This document shows, piece after piece, positions 1 through 8,462 of a stretch of DNA of 47,847 bases. The DNA is from Flavobacterium sp. (GTDB lineage Bacteria; Bacteroidota; Bacteroidia; Flavobacteriales; Flavobacteriaceae). The DNA is taken from contig NZ_JAQWTM010000356.1 of NCBI RefSeq assembly GCF_029242675.1, positions 1 through 47,847 of the forward strand, in the 5' to 3' direction. Position 1 is the stretch's first letter; every line of letters begins with the position of its first letter. The translations under genes were made by a program, and so were the position numbers. A model generated the notes under the pieces. The model was given only the letters and a program-made list of their open reading frames with translations, did not search any database and had not been told where the DNA came from.

Positions 1-107
1 AAAGCAATAAACTGATTGTTTCTAAAAGTTCTCACCCATCCTTTTGCAATTACTTCATGAAGCGGCTTGGTCATGTTTAGTAAGTCTTTAACTGTTGTAG
101 GTCTCAT
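1..107 (-). CDS. asnS: Asparaginyl-tRNA synthetase, N-terminal fragment (runs off left edge)
   Basis: Only the first 35 codons are in the window, read leftward from an ATG at 107-105. The peptide starts MRPTTVKDLLN and continues with GWVRTFRNNQFIA, which matches the opening of the OB-fold anticodon-binding domain of class II asparaginyl-tRNA synthetases. The enzyme charges tRNA-Asn with asparagine in the cytoplasm. The catalytic domain lies outside the window, so the call rests on the N-terminal motif alone. A TATATTTG-type -7 promoter element sits about 45 bases upstream and supports this start. The related AspRS and LysRS share this fold, but the GWVRTFRNNQF wording fits AsnRS best. Confidence 0.85.
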   Translation of the reverse strand, partial: MRPTTVKDLLNMTKPLHEVIAKGWVRTFRNNQFIA

Positions 108-151
108 GTTATGTGTATCGTTGATTTTATAATTGTCTTAAGTTCTAACTG

Positions 152-159
152 CAAATATA
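152..159 (-). promoter_or_regulatory. Promoter -7 element for asnS
   Basis: Read on the minus strand this is TATATTTG, a perfect match to the Bacteroidota -7 consensus TAnnTTTG. It lies 44 bases upstream of the asnS ATG. I see no TTG at the expected -33 distance. Confidence 0.55.
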
Positions 160-222
160 ATTCATTTGTTTCAAATGTCGAAGGAGTAAGGACGCAATCA
201 AGTCCTATAAAGTTGTTTTTTT

Positions 223-303
223 GGAGCTATTTCCCGCTATCCGCTTTATCTTTTACTTTTTTAAAGAAAAAAAGTAAAAGGATGCCGCTCCTATCGGGGC
301 TAG
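223..303. repeat. Hairpin intergenic element, copy A
   Basis: Its left end reads GGAGCTATTTCCCGCTAT and its right end GCCGCTCCTATCGGGGCTAG. Between them is a 13-bp inverted repeat, CTTTTACTTTTTT (250-262) with AAAAAAGTAAAAG (268-280). A second element with matching ends but a different interior lies at 18935-19080, so this looks like a dispersed, structured, non-coding family. It sits in the gene-free stretch upstream of asnS. Confidence 0.65.
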
Positions 304-329
304 AGAGTAGTAGTTGGCAGGATGTTTTG

Positions 330-1470
330 CTCTTTGTTTGAGCGTTTGAGGAACGAAGCATCTCGATTTATTGAGCAACTTGAGTGGATTCTTCCTTCGT
401 CAGAAAGACAAAGTTCAGACGTTTATTAATTTACTCCGCGTTTATTTTGTCCTGCTGAGGAACGAAGCATCTCCGTTAGTTGAGCAAGTTGTTGAGATTC
501 TTCCTTCGTCAGAATGACAAAGTTCAGACGTTTATTATTGTACTCCGCGTTTATTTTGTCCTGCTGAGGAACGAAGCATCTCTATATGTTGAGCAACTAG
601 TTTGGATTCTTCCTTCGTCAGGATGATAAATGTGTGCTTATAAGCTTTTACTCTGCTCCAATTTTGCCCTGCTGAGGAGCAAAACATCACTGTTTATTGA
701 GCAACGTCATTGGATTCTTCCTTCGTCAGAATGACAAGTTGGGGTGTTTTATATTGTAGTCCGAGTTTATTATGTCTTGGTAAGGAACGAAGCATCACTG
801 TTAGTTAAGCAACTAGTTTGGATTCTTCCTTCGTCAGAATGACAAGTTTGGGGTGTTTTATATTGTAGTCCGCGTTTATTTTATCTTGCTGAGGAACGAA
901 GCGTCTCCGTTAGTTGAGCAACTAGTTTGGATTCTTCCTTCGTCAGAATGACAAAGTTGAGGTTTTATATTGTACTAAGCGTTTATTTTGTCCTGCTGAG
1001 GAACGAAGCATCTCTGTTTATTGAGCAAGTTGTTGAGATTCTTCCTTCGTCAGAATGACAAAGTTGAGGTGTTTTATATTGTATTTTAGGTTTACATTGT
1101 CCTGCTGAGGAACGAAGCATCTCTATATGTTGAGCAACTAGTTTGGATTCTTCCTTGGTCAGAATGACAAAGTTGAGGTTTTTTTATATTGTCCTGCGTG
1201 TTTATTTTGTCTTGCTGAGGAACGAAGCATCTCCGTTAGTTGAGCAAGTTGTTGAGATTCTTCCTTGGTCAGAAAGACAAAGTTGAGTATAAGCTTTCAA
1301 TCTGCTCTAATTTTGTCTTGCTGAGGAACGAAGCATAACTATATGTTGAGCAACTTGATTGGATTCTTCCTTCGTCAGAATGACAAATTTGAGGTGATTT
1401 AAAATGTACTATGCGTTTAACTTGTTCTGCTTAATAACAAAGCATCCTTTTTCTCTTTTCAACAAGTTCA
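330..1470. repeat. Tandem array of about 11 hairpin units, 108-bp period
   Basis: This gene-free stretch is a tandem array. The landmark GAGGAACGAAGC, or its variant, starts at 348, 457, 566, 674, 782, 891, 998, 1107, 1217 and 1323, giving spacings of 106-110 bp. An eleventh, decayed copy sits in register at about 1432. Each unit has two 26-base arms, one starting TTTGTCCTGCTGAGGAACG and the other ending TCGTCAGAATGACAAA. They are imperfect inverted repeats of each other (21 of 26 positions match) around a loop of about 25 bases with a core TTGAGCAA. The units differ by scattered substitutions, so they are not a recent clonal expansion. No reading frame runs through the array. Its function is unknown. 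Confidence 0.85.
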
Positions 1471-1572
1471 AAATACACTAAACGGCAGGATACACATAAA
1501 ATTAGTGGAGACTAACAACGATCTATACTTGTAGTATTGGGTGTTGATTTTCTTTTTCAAACATTAGTTCAA

Positions 1573-1599
1573 TAAAAAACCCGCTACAAGAGCGGGTTT
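1573..1599 (-). terminator. Rho-independent terminator of the M43 protease gene
   Basis: Arms AAACCCGCT (1577-1585) and AGCGGGTTT (1591-1599) form a 9-bp stem with a 5-base loop. On the minus strand the stem is followed by a T-rich run. It lies just past the protease stop codon. Confidence 0.85.
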
Positions 1600-1621
1600 A
1601 ATTATATTAAAATCTTATCAA

Positions 1622-2593
1622 TTATCTAAAAGACGCTCTTGGTCCAGTTGAAGCAAAAGTAGCTGCCATTCTACTCGCTTGACCGCTTGAGAACATGTAC
1701 ATTCCTCTATCATCAGTATAATCCATGTAATTCATAAACATTTCAAGTGGAGCTCCTGCACATGAACTTCGAATACCTGCAGCTGGAACACCATAGTTAG
1801 GTCCATCATGAGAAGGTGTGTCATTTACTAAATCCGAACCACAATTAGCATCACCCCAAATGTGACGTAAGTTCATCCAGTGACCTACTTCGTGTGTTGC
1901 TGTTCTTCCTAAGTTGTAAGGAGCTGCAGCTAAACCGTTTGTACCTGTACAGTAGTTACCGCATACAATTCCATCTAAAGAAGCACTTGTTGTACCTGGG
2001 AATTTACCATACCCTAATAATTGGCCATTATCTGATTTTCTTCTTAAGTTAGAAACTACCCAATAGTTTAATTTTGTGGTTGGAGAAGTAGCCGTAATTC
2101 CGTTTGTAGCATCTTTCATAAATTCGTCTTCAGAATACCAAACTGTTCTTGTAGTTGCCTTACGAATAACTTGATCAAGTACAAATCTAACGTTCAAGGC
2201 ACCTCTTACGCTATTGTATGGATTGCTTGAATTGTAATCTGTATTTGTACCTTGGAAATCTTTATTTAATACGTCAATTTGAGATTGTAATTGGCTCAGA
2301 GAAACATTTTCAGCAGCAGTTCTGTACAATACATTAAAAACAACTGGGATTTCCAAAACGCCATTTACGATTTTTCCTGTTGCCATAGCTTTTGCAGTTG
2401 ATATTTCCATATCTGCTAATTTTTTAGCTAAACTCGGGTCTGCTTTTAATTGAGCTTCTAACATGTCTTGTGTGGCGCAAGATCTTTTAGATACTTTAGA
2501 TTGAAGAGATTGAACTGAGTCTAATTCTTTTTGGTCATTCTGACAAGAAAACATAATAAATACAACACTAGCTGCTAATACTAATTTTTTCAT
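1622..2593 (-). CDS. M43-family zinc metalloprotease, lipoprotein (pappalysin/cytophagalysin-like)
   Basis: This 323-residue protein is a probable secreted zinc endopeptidase. It opens with a lipoprotein signal peptide ending FIMFSC (Cys17), so it is probably anchored in the outer membrane or on the cell surface. Residues 234-244 carry the extended zinc motif HEVGHxxxLRH (His234, His238, His244, with Glu235 as the catalytic base). A Met-turn, MNYMDYTDD, follows at 287-295, as in peptidase family M43 of the metzincins. Cysteines at 211, 215, 251 and 278 could form the disulfides usual in this family. There is no C-terminal T9SS sorting domain, so the lipid anchor appears to replace it. It is monocistronic with its own terminator. 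The substrate cannot be predicted. Confidence 0.9.
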   Translation of the reverse strand: MKKLVLAASVVFIMFSCQNDQKELDSVQSLQSKVSKRSCATQDMLEAQLKADPSLAKKLADMEISTAKAMATGKIVNGVLEIPVVFNVLYRTAAENVSLSQLQSQIDVLNKDFQGTNTDYNSSNPYNSVRGALNVRFVLDQVIRKATTRTVWYSEDEFMKDATNGITATSPTTKLNYWVVSNLRRKSDNGQLLGYGKFPGTTSASLDGIVCGNYCTGTNGLAAAPYNLGRTATHEVGHWMNLRHIWGDANCGSDLVNDTPSHDGPNYGVPAAGIRSSCAGAPLEMFMNYMDYTDDRGMYMFSSGQASRMAATFASTGPRASFR

Positions 2594-3019
2594 AACGGGT
2601 TTGTTTTTGGTTTTGAATATTACTTTAATTCATTGTTTCTTTGAAAACAGATGCAATAGTATAGCTATTTATGTTTTTGACAAAACATATTATTACTATA
2701 GGTATAAAATTTTGAGGATAATGCAATCTTATTTTTTAGATTTTATAATTTAAGTAATTGATTTACATCGCTTTGAAAACAGTGTGATTGCTGTTTAAAA
2801 ACCGTATTTAATTTGGTTTTTTTTAACAAATTTTTATCTAATAAAATAAATTCTTACAACTCTTGAAGTAGTACGTGATCTTAAATTTTGAAAACAAGTA
2901 GTAGGCAGCATTCCAAACTTATAAATAGGCAGCTCAAAAGGAGTATTTTGTCAAACGTTCGGCAACGCTTGGCGGTCTTAAATTACCGCTTATATTTGGA
3001 CAAACCACCTAACAGTTTG
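2594..3019. other. Intergenic region between the divergent protease and SpoU genes
   Basis: This AT-rich stretch separates two divergent genes. I found no clear promoter for the protease. A 48-codon in-frame extension of the methyltransferase frame (2888-3031) is open, but it lies upstream of the best promoter and does not resemble the family, so I treat it as non-coding. Confidence 0.5.
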
Positions 3020-3027
3020 TACTTTTG
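2996..3027 (+). promoter_or_regulatory. Bacteroidota promoter (-33 TTG, -7 TACTTTTG) for the SpoU gene
   Basis: TTG at 2996-2998 and TACTTTTG at 3020-3027 are 21 bp apart, within the 17-23 bp usual for TTG/TAnnTTTG promoters. The ATG at 3032 is only 4 bases downstream, so the transcript is probably leaderless or nearly so. This placement decides the start codon. Confidence 0.65.
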
Positions 3028-3031
3028 CCGC

Positions 3032-3490
3032 ATGAACGACAATTTTATAACCGAGTATTTTGGGATAGGCATACAAAACGGAAAAACGCCTGAGAACTTG
3101 GGCGTATTATGGCGTACGGCTCAAAATTTAGGAGCTAGCTATATTTTTACTATTGGGAACCGCTATGCTAAACAGTCGAGTGATACCCATAATGCCGTAA
3201 AATCGATTCCGTATTTTCACTACGACACTTTTGAAGATTTCTATAAAAACCTGCCTAAAGGCGCTCGCCTAGTAGGTGTTGAGCTTGATGATGCAGCGGT
3301 AGATTTAGAAACCTTCGAACATCCACGACGTTGTGTTTATCTTTTAGGTGCTGAGGATAATGGATTATCCAAGAAAGCCATTGAAAAATGCCATCATTTG
3401 GTTAAGTTCAAATCTGAAAAAAGTTTGAACGTTTCTGTTGCAGGAAGCATCGTTCTCTATGATAGAGGTTTAAACAAACCGAGGTCATAA
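3032..3490 (+). CDS. SpoU/TrmH-family RNA 2'-O-methyltransferase, short form
   Basis: This 152-residue protein is a predicted SPOUT methyltransferase that moves a methyl group from S-adenosylmethionine to a ribose 2'-OH in tRNA or rRNA. The three SpoU motifs are visible: NLGVLWRTAQNLG near the N-terminus, VYLLGAEDNGLS around residue 100, and SLNVSVAGSIVLYDR near the C-terminus, which together form the trefoil-knot cofactor site. The frame stays open upstream to 2888. I chose the ATG at 3032 because homology begins there and a promoter -7 box overlaps the upstream part. It lacks the extra N-terminal substrate domain of longer members, so tRNA is the more likely target. Which nucleotide it modifies cannot be told. 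Confidence 0.88.
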   Translation: MNDNFITEYFGIGIQNGKTPENLGVLWRTAQNLGASYIFTIGNRYAKQSSDTHNAVKSIPYFHYDTFEDFYKNLPKGARLVGVELDDAAVDLETFEHPRRCVYLLGAEDNGLSKKAIEKCHHLVKFKSEKSLNVSVAGSIVLYDRGLNKPRS

Positions 3491-3602
3491 AAAAGTAATT
3501 TGATTATTCTTACTTTGGTCGGTTAGACTTTGTGCTACTAAAAAGATTTGATTTATTGGTTTTGTATGGTTTAAATCGGTTACATTAGTTCCTTAAACCA
3601 GA

Positions 3603-4385
3603 ATGATGAAAAATATTTTTTACCGTTTTGCTTTTTTTTTACTGCTTGTTTCTTGTTCAAATGCTACGCATTATGGATCACCAGAAGTTAATCCGCTAGA
3701 AATTCAGAAGAATTTCATGGATTGGTGGACTTACCACTATAATAACGTAATGCTTTCTAGAGATTTTTTTGGTTTAGATGCCAATGCAAAAGAAATTAGT
3801 AAAGAGGAGTTCTTGATAGCGTTAAGAGACGGAGGTTTTATCCCGATTCGCTTAAACTCTAGCAATGAAGAAAATTTTCACTACCAACTCTTTAAAATTG
3901 AACCTAGTTCAGATACGAGCATTCAAGCGACTATCGCGGAAGAGGCTTTTAGTACTCTACACAATTATAAAAAAGAAGGAACAGCTTTTCCTAATTTTTC
4001 TTTTAAAGACCTTGATGGTAATTTAATTAGTAATGACAATCTCAAAGGAAAAATAGTAGTGGTTAAGTGCTGGTTCATTCATTGTGTTGCGTGCATTGAA
4101 GAATTTCCGGAAGTAAACGCTATGGCTGCAAAATATAAAAACAGAAAAGATATCGTTTTTATTAGTTTGGCAGAAGATACACCCGAGCAGCTACGTACTT
4201 TTTTAGCTAAAAGACCTTTATCCTATTCTGTTGTGCCTAATTTGAAATTATATATGAATGAAACGCTTCAAATTAATGGTTTTCCAACTCATTTTATAGT
4301 GAACAAGGAAGGAATTATCGAGAAGGTTACTTCCAATTACCATGATTTAGCGGTCGCTTTGCAGCAAGTTAGTTCTGAAAAATAA
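3603..4385 (+). CDS. Thioredoxin-fold (TlpA/AhpC-like) lipoprotein
   Basis: This 260-residue envelope protein has a signal peptide with lipobox LLLVSC (Cys18) and an unassigned region at about 20-125. From about 128 onward it has a TlpA-like thioredoxin domain (FPNFSFKDLDGN, then KGKIVVVKCWFIHC). The active site is CVAC (Cys161, Cys164) instead of CGPC or CPPC, and the cis-proline loop is GFPTH (Pro228). Such proteins usually act as periplasmic thiol-disulfide reductases, and the unusual dipeptide suggests an altered redox potential. Two ATGs are adjacent (3603 and 3606) and either could be used. The nearest neighbours do not suggest a partner. Confidence 0.85.
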   Translation: MMKNIFYRFAFFLLLVSCSNATHYGSPEVNPLEIQKNFMDWWTYHYNNVMLSRDFFGLDANAKEISKEEFLIALRDGGFIPIRLNSSNEENFHYQLFKIEPSSDTSIQATIAEEAFSTLHNYKKEGTAFPNFSFKDLDGNLISNDNLKGKIVVVKCWFIHCVACIEEFPEVNAMAAKYKNRKDIVFISLAEDTPEQLRTFLAKRPLSYSVVPNLKLYMNETLQINGFPTHFIVNKEGIIEKVTSNYHDLAVALQQVSSEK

Positions 4386-4392
4386 ATTAAAA

Positions 4393-4411
4393 ATCCCAAT
4401 ACGAGTGGGAT
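4393..4411. terminator. Terminator between convergent genes
   Basis: ATCCCA (4393-4398) and TGGGAT (4406-4411) form a short stem between the convergent thioredoxin-fold and glycosidase genes. The minus strand has a run of five Ts after the stem and the plus strand a weaker one, so it may serve both. Confidence 0.55.
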
Positions 4412-4435
4412 CTTTAATTTACAATAAGGCTACTT

Positions 4436-7060
4436 TTATTGGTTTTCTTCTAGTTCCAGAATCAGGTTAGCGATTAGTGCTGTCCATCCGGTTTGATGGG
4501 AGGCTCCGAGTCCTTTTCCAGTATCTCCATCAAAAAATTCATAAAAGAAATGCTGCTTTTTGAAGTGCTCCTCTTTTGTGAAAACATCATTTGGATCCTC
4601 AGAATGGTAGGCATATTTGCCATTTTCGTCGGGTTCAAAAAGAGCAATTAATCGTTTGGTTAACTCATTCGCAATTTGCTTTAAGTTCATTTTATTGCCG
4701 GAGCCTGTTGGGAATTCATACAGATAGGTGTCTCCATAAAAAGTATAGTATTTTCGTAGCGACTGAATAATCATATAGTTCAACGGCATCCAAATTGGAC
4801 CACGCCAGTTCGAGTTTCCTCCAAACATGCCAGAGCGACTTTCGCCCGGCTCATACTGAATTTGATGATGGCCTTCAGTACCAAATACGTAAGGGTGTTC
4901 TTTATGGTATTTAGAAAGGGAACGTATTCCGTAATCCGATAGGAATTCATTTTCGTCTAATAATCGTATCAAAAGATGCTCAAGCCTAAATCCTCGCATT
5001 ATAGAAAAAAGAAAATTTCCATCACTATTACTTTTTTCGATATTGGATATTAAGGAAGCGAGATCAGGACGCGTTCGGATGATTTCGTTGGTTTGTTTTT
5101 GAAATTCTTTTAATTCTTGGAATAATTCTACATTCATGATTTCGACAGCAAACATCGGAATTACGCCAACTAAGGAACGTACTTTTAATCGCTCCGTACT
5201 TCCGTCTGACATCTCCACGACATCGTAATAAAAATTGTCTTTATCATCCCAAAGCGAAAGATCTTTTTTACCAATATGGTGCATGGCCCAAGCGATATTG
5301 ATAAAATGCTTAAAGAATTTTACTGATATGTCTTCATAAATTTCATTAGTCTTGGCTAATTCTAATGCCATTCGCAACATATTTAAGGAGAACATTGCCA
5401 TCCAACTGGTAGCATCAGCTTGTTGCATTTTTTTTATGCCTTTGGGCATATGGTTTCTGTCGAAAACGCCAATATTGTCAAGTCCTAAAAAACCTCCTTC
5501 AAATAAATCAGTTCCACTTTTGTCTTTTTGATTGACCCACCAAGTAAAATTAATTAGTAGTTTTTGGAATGCTTTTTCTAAAAAGGGTGTGTCGGCTGTT
5601 CCTGTTCGTTTTTTATCTTTTTCATAGATGGTCCAAACTGCCCAAGAATGTACCGGTGGGTTGACATCATTAAAATTCCACTCGTAAGCAGGGATTTGAC
5701 CATTAGGATGCATGTAGTTCTCTTGTAAAACGAGTAGTAGTTGCTGCTTGGCAAAATACGGATCAATTTCTACAAACGAAGCCATATGAAAAGCCAAGTC
5801 CCAAGCTGCATACCATGGGTATTCCCATTTATCAGGCATGGAGATTACGTGGCGATTGTTAAGATGCTGCCAACTGTAATTACGTCGATCGGATCGATTG
5901 GGAGGCGTTTCATTTGTGCCTCCAAACAACCATTTATGAACGTCATAGTAATAAAATTGCTTGGTCCATAATAAGCCCGAAAAGGCACTTTTGGCAATTG
6001 CTTGGTGTTCCTTTGGAATTGTATTACTTATAATACCATCATAAAAAGTTTCACATTCCTGCTTACATCGATCAAATATCGAGTCATAATCGTGCCAAGG
6101 GAGCTCAATTTTAACATTGCTCAAGCGTATTTTCACACTCTTTTCTTGACCAGGTTGCAGTTCAAAATGATGCCAAATAGCTGCTTTGGTTCCAAATTTC
6201 TCTGGATTCACAGTAGCTTGCTTATTAATGATGTAATTGTTGATTCCGTCTTTTACGTAAACCGTTTCGTTTGGAACATGATATAAGCGCTCGTTGTTTG
6301 TTTCGTTTTCACAAAATAATTGTTGGCCATCTTCATGGTATAAGTAGTAGTCTCCGTTTCTTGAACTTTGGGAATATAGGACCTGATCATCAATAGACGA
6401 CATAGTAGGTCTAGGATGTCTGTCATTGTGTTTCCAAAAATTACGAAACCATAGATGCGGTAGAATATGGATTTCGGCAGGGTTGTTACCACGATTTACA
6501 ACAGTCACTTTCATTAAAATATCATCAGGACCTGCTTTTGCATATTCTATGAAACAATCAAAATAGGCATTTTGCTCAAACGCTTTGGTGTCTAATATTT
6601 CATATTCGGTATCTTCTCGACTGCGTTTGTTTTTATATTCTAGTTCTGCATAAGGGAACTCAGTTTGCGGATATTTATACAGGTATTTGTTGTAGGAGTG
6701 AGTTGGAGTAGAGACTTGATGAAAGTACAGTTCTTTGACATCTTCCCCATGGTTTCCCTGATTATTGGTTAGGCCAAAGAGTCGTTCTTTTAAAATAGGA
6801 TCTTTCCCGTTCCAAAAAGCAGGAGCAAGGCATAATATTTCTCTTGAATCACAAAAGCCACCGATACCTTCTTCTCCCCAACGATAGGCATTACTACGTG
6901 CTTTATCGTGGTTAATGTAGCCCCATGCATCTCCGTTGGAACTATAATCTTCTCTAACAGTTCCCCATTGCCTTTCGGCTAAATAAGGCCCCCATTTTTT
7001 CCAATTTCTATAATTATCAGCAACTGCTAATTTTTCTGTTTCAGAGCTATTCTGATTCAT
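4436..7060 (-). CDS. GH63-type glycoside hydrolase (glucosidase-like)
   Basis: This 874-residue protein is a predicted inverting alpha-glycosidase of family GH63 (MGH1-like). The N-terminal part has the family stretches ERQWGTVREDYS, ARSNAYRWGEEG and ERLFGLTNNQGNHGED. The (alpha/alpha)6-barrel half carries EWNFNDVNPP at 460-469, where Asp465 is the likely general acid. A conserved segment near the C-terminus (WRGPIWMPLNY) probably lines the sugar site. The length matches bacterial family members. There is no signal peptide, so it probably works in the cytoplasm on a small alpha-glucoside or glucosylglycerate-like solute; the substrate is not decided by sequence. It stands alone between other transcription units. 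Confidence 0.88.
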   Translation of the reverse strand: MNQNSSETEKLAVADNYRNWKKWGPYLAERQWGTVREDYSSNGDAWGYINHDKARSNAYRWGEEGIGGFCDSREILCLAPAFWNGKDPILKERLFGLTNNQGNHGEDVKELYFHQVSTPTHSYNKYLYKYPQTEFPYAELEYKNKRSREDTEYEILDTKAFEQNAYFDCFIEYAKAGPDDILMKVTVVNRGNNPAEIHILPHLWFRNFWKHNDRHPRPTMSSIDDQVLYSQSSRNGDYYLYHEDGQQLFCENETNNERLYHVPNETVYVKDGINNYIINKQATVNPEKFGTKAAIWHHFELQPGQEKSVKIRLSNVKIELPWHDYDSIFDRCKQECETFYDGIISNTIPKEHQAIAKSAFSGLLWTKQFYYYDVHKWLFGGTNETPPNRSDRRNYSWQHLNNRHVISMPDKWEYPWYAAWDLAFHMASFVEIDPYFAKQQLLLVLQENYMHPNGQIPAYEWNFNDVNPPVHSWAVWTIYEKDKKRTGTADTPFLEKAFQKLLINFTWWVNQKDKSGTDLFEGGFLGLDNIGVFDRNHMPKGIKKMQQADATSWMAMFSLNMLRMALELAKTNEIYEDISVKFFKHFINIAWAMHHIGKKDLSLWDDKDNFYYDVVEMSDGSTERLKVRSLVGVIPMFAVEIMNVELFQELKEFQKQTNEIIRTRPDLASLISNIEKSNSDGNFLFSIMRGFRLEHLLIRLLDENEFLSDYGIRSLSKYHKEHPYVFGTEGHHQIQYEPGESRSGMFGGNSNWRGPIWMPLNYMIIQSLRKYYTFYGDTYLYEFPTGSGNKMNLKQIANELTKRLIALFEPDENGKYAYHSEDPNDVFTKEEHFKKQHFFYEFFDGDTGKGLGASHQTGWTALIANLILELEENQ

Positions 7061-7300
7061 ATATGAAGGTGTAATTTTATTTGTATTTCTGATTAGCTAC
7101 CTATAAAATAGGAACTAATTTGTTTTTCGAACTACGCTAGTCATACCAAGTTCGCGCGTAAAAATAAGCTTTATTTTTAGAACTTAAAAAGTCCTGCATT
7201 ACTATTGCTTAATTATAGATATAGGTAATTTAGGCACACAAATTCCTAAAAAACAGTTGTATTCTTTGACAAACTGTTAACTCCATTGTAATGATTTTAC
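7061..7300. other. Intergenic region upstream of the GH63 gene
   Basis: An AT-rich gap between the glycosidase start and the MscS terminator. It contains a short palindrome, CCTATnnnATAGG, near 7100. I see no convincing promoter or RNA gene. Confidence 0.4.
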
Positions 7301-7332
7301 AAAAAGGGCTTTCGCTTGTATGACGAAAGCCC
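7301..7332 (-). terminator. Rho-independent terminator of the MscS gene
   Basis: GGGCTTTCG (7306-7314) and CGAAAGCCC (7324-7332) form a 9-bp stem, followed on the minus strand by TTTTT. Confidence 0.88.
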
Positions 7333-7363
7333 CATTGGAATCTATGCTGTAAATTTAATAATT

Positions 7364-8200
7364 CTAACTGTTTTTTTGGACATGAATATCCATTTGTGGA
7401 AACGGGATATTCAATTTATAATTTGCAAACTGGGTATATACTTTTTCGTTCATTTCGAAAAATACATTCCAATAGTCAGGACCGTCTACCCATACACGTA
7501 CAGCAAAATTTACGGAACTATCTGCTAATTCGGATAATCCAATAAAAGGAGCTGGATCTTTCAGTATGCGTGCATCAGCAGCTATGAAATCATTCATGGC
7601 TCTTTTAAAATCCTCAACATCATCTCCGTAAGCAATACCAAAAGTCCAATCTACACGACGTAAAGGTTCTGCTGAAAAATTAGTCAAAGCACCAGTCGAC
7701 AAGGGGCCGTTTGGAATAATTACCAGTTTTTTATCCGCTGTATTTAACATGGTGGAGAAAATGGTAATTTCTTTTACAGTACCCGTATATCCTTGTGCTT
7801 CAATAAAATCACCAATTTTAAATGGTTTTATTATCAAAATGATAACGCCTCCTGCAAAATTTTGTAAAGTACCTGATAAAGCCAATCCAACTGCTAGTCC
7901 TGCAGCTCCTAAGATTGCTACAAACGATGTCATTTGAATGCCAATCATTCCCATAACCGTTATGGCAACCAAAGCCTTTAAAATAATATTAGTTAGGCTT
8001 TTTAAGAAAGGAACGAGGGATTGGTCAATATTTGATTTTACGAGAGATCTACCTACTGCTTTTGTGATTAATTTAGTTATCCATAACCCAATAATCAGCA
8101 CGATAAGTCCTCCTATTAGCTTGGGTACATATTCAAACCCAAAATCGATAATTTTATCAAAATACTTGTTTACTACTGTGACTTGTTGGTCTAATGCCAT
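7364..8200 (-). CDS. Small-conductance mechanosensitive channel, MscS family
   Basis: This 278-residue inner-membrane protein would open under membrane tension to release solutes during hypo-osmotic shock. It has three N-terminal membrane helices. The third, pore-lining helix has the glycine/alanine pattern of MscS (AGLAVGLALSGTLQNFAGG), followed by PFKIGDFIEAQGYTGTV, the start of the cytoplasmic beta domain, and an alpha/beta cage domain to the end. The length is close to E. coli MscS (286), so there are no extra regulatory domains. It has its own terminator. The upstream GH63 gene may act on osmolytes, but no operon link is visible. Confidence 0.95.
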   Translation of the reverse strand: MALDQQVTVVNKYFDKIIDFGFEYVPKLIGGLIVLIIGLWITKLITKAVGRSLVKSNIDQSLVPFLKSLTNIILKALVAITVMGMIGIQMTSFVAILGAAGLAVGLALSGTLQNFAGGVIILIIKPFKIGDFIEAQGYTGTVKEITIFSTMLNTADKKLVIIPNGPLSTGALTNFSAEPLRRVDWTFGIAYGDDVEDFKRAMNDFIAADARILKDPAPFIGLSELADSSVNFAVRVWVDGPDYWNVFFEMNEKVYTQFANYKLNIPFPQMDIHVQKNS

Positions 8201-8403
8201 TTAATACTTCTTTTTTTTCTACTCATTAGGCTTTTCGATTTCGCCCCGTTTTTATAATGGTGGCTGGACTCCATCTTGTTATTGGCTTTGCTGCATTCCC
8301 TATTAAAACTGATATTTTTTAGTTTGATAATGACAACCAGGCCATTTTCTCAAAGATAAGAAAATAAAAACACAATGCGAAATAAGGGCCATCCTACTAA
8401 CAC

Positions 8404-8429
8404 AAATCCCGCCTAAAAAGACGGGATTT
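8404..8429 (-). terminator. Probable terminator of the MMPL/RND exporter gene
   Basis: AAATCCCG (8404-8411) and CGGGATTT (8422-8429) form an 8-bp stem about 35 bp past the exporter stop codon. The T-run after it is weak. Confidence 0.6.
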
Positions 8430-8462
8430 GATATGATTTATTTCAGAAGATATAAAAAATTA

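Noticed and set aside
111..341. 76-codon reading frame near the left end
   Set aside because: It lies in the asnS promoter and hairpin region, has no recognisable domain and crosses the repeat element, so it is a chance frame.
330..1470. Possible CRISPR array
   Set aside because: The units are about 108 bp, mutually diverged, each an internal hairpin, with no unique spacers of uniform length and no cas genes nearby.
2888..3031. 48-codon N-terminal extension of the SpoU gene
   Set aside because: The family begins at the ATG at 3032 and the best promoter (TTG and TACTTTTG) overlaps the extension.
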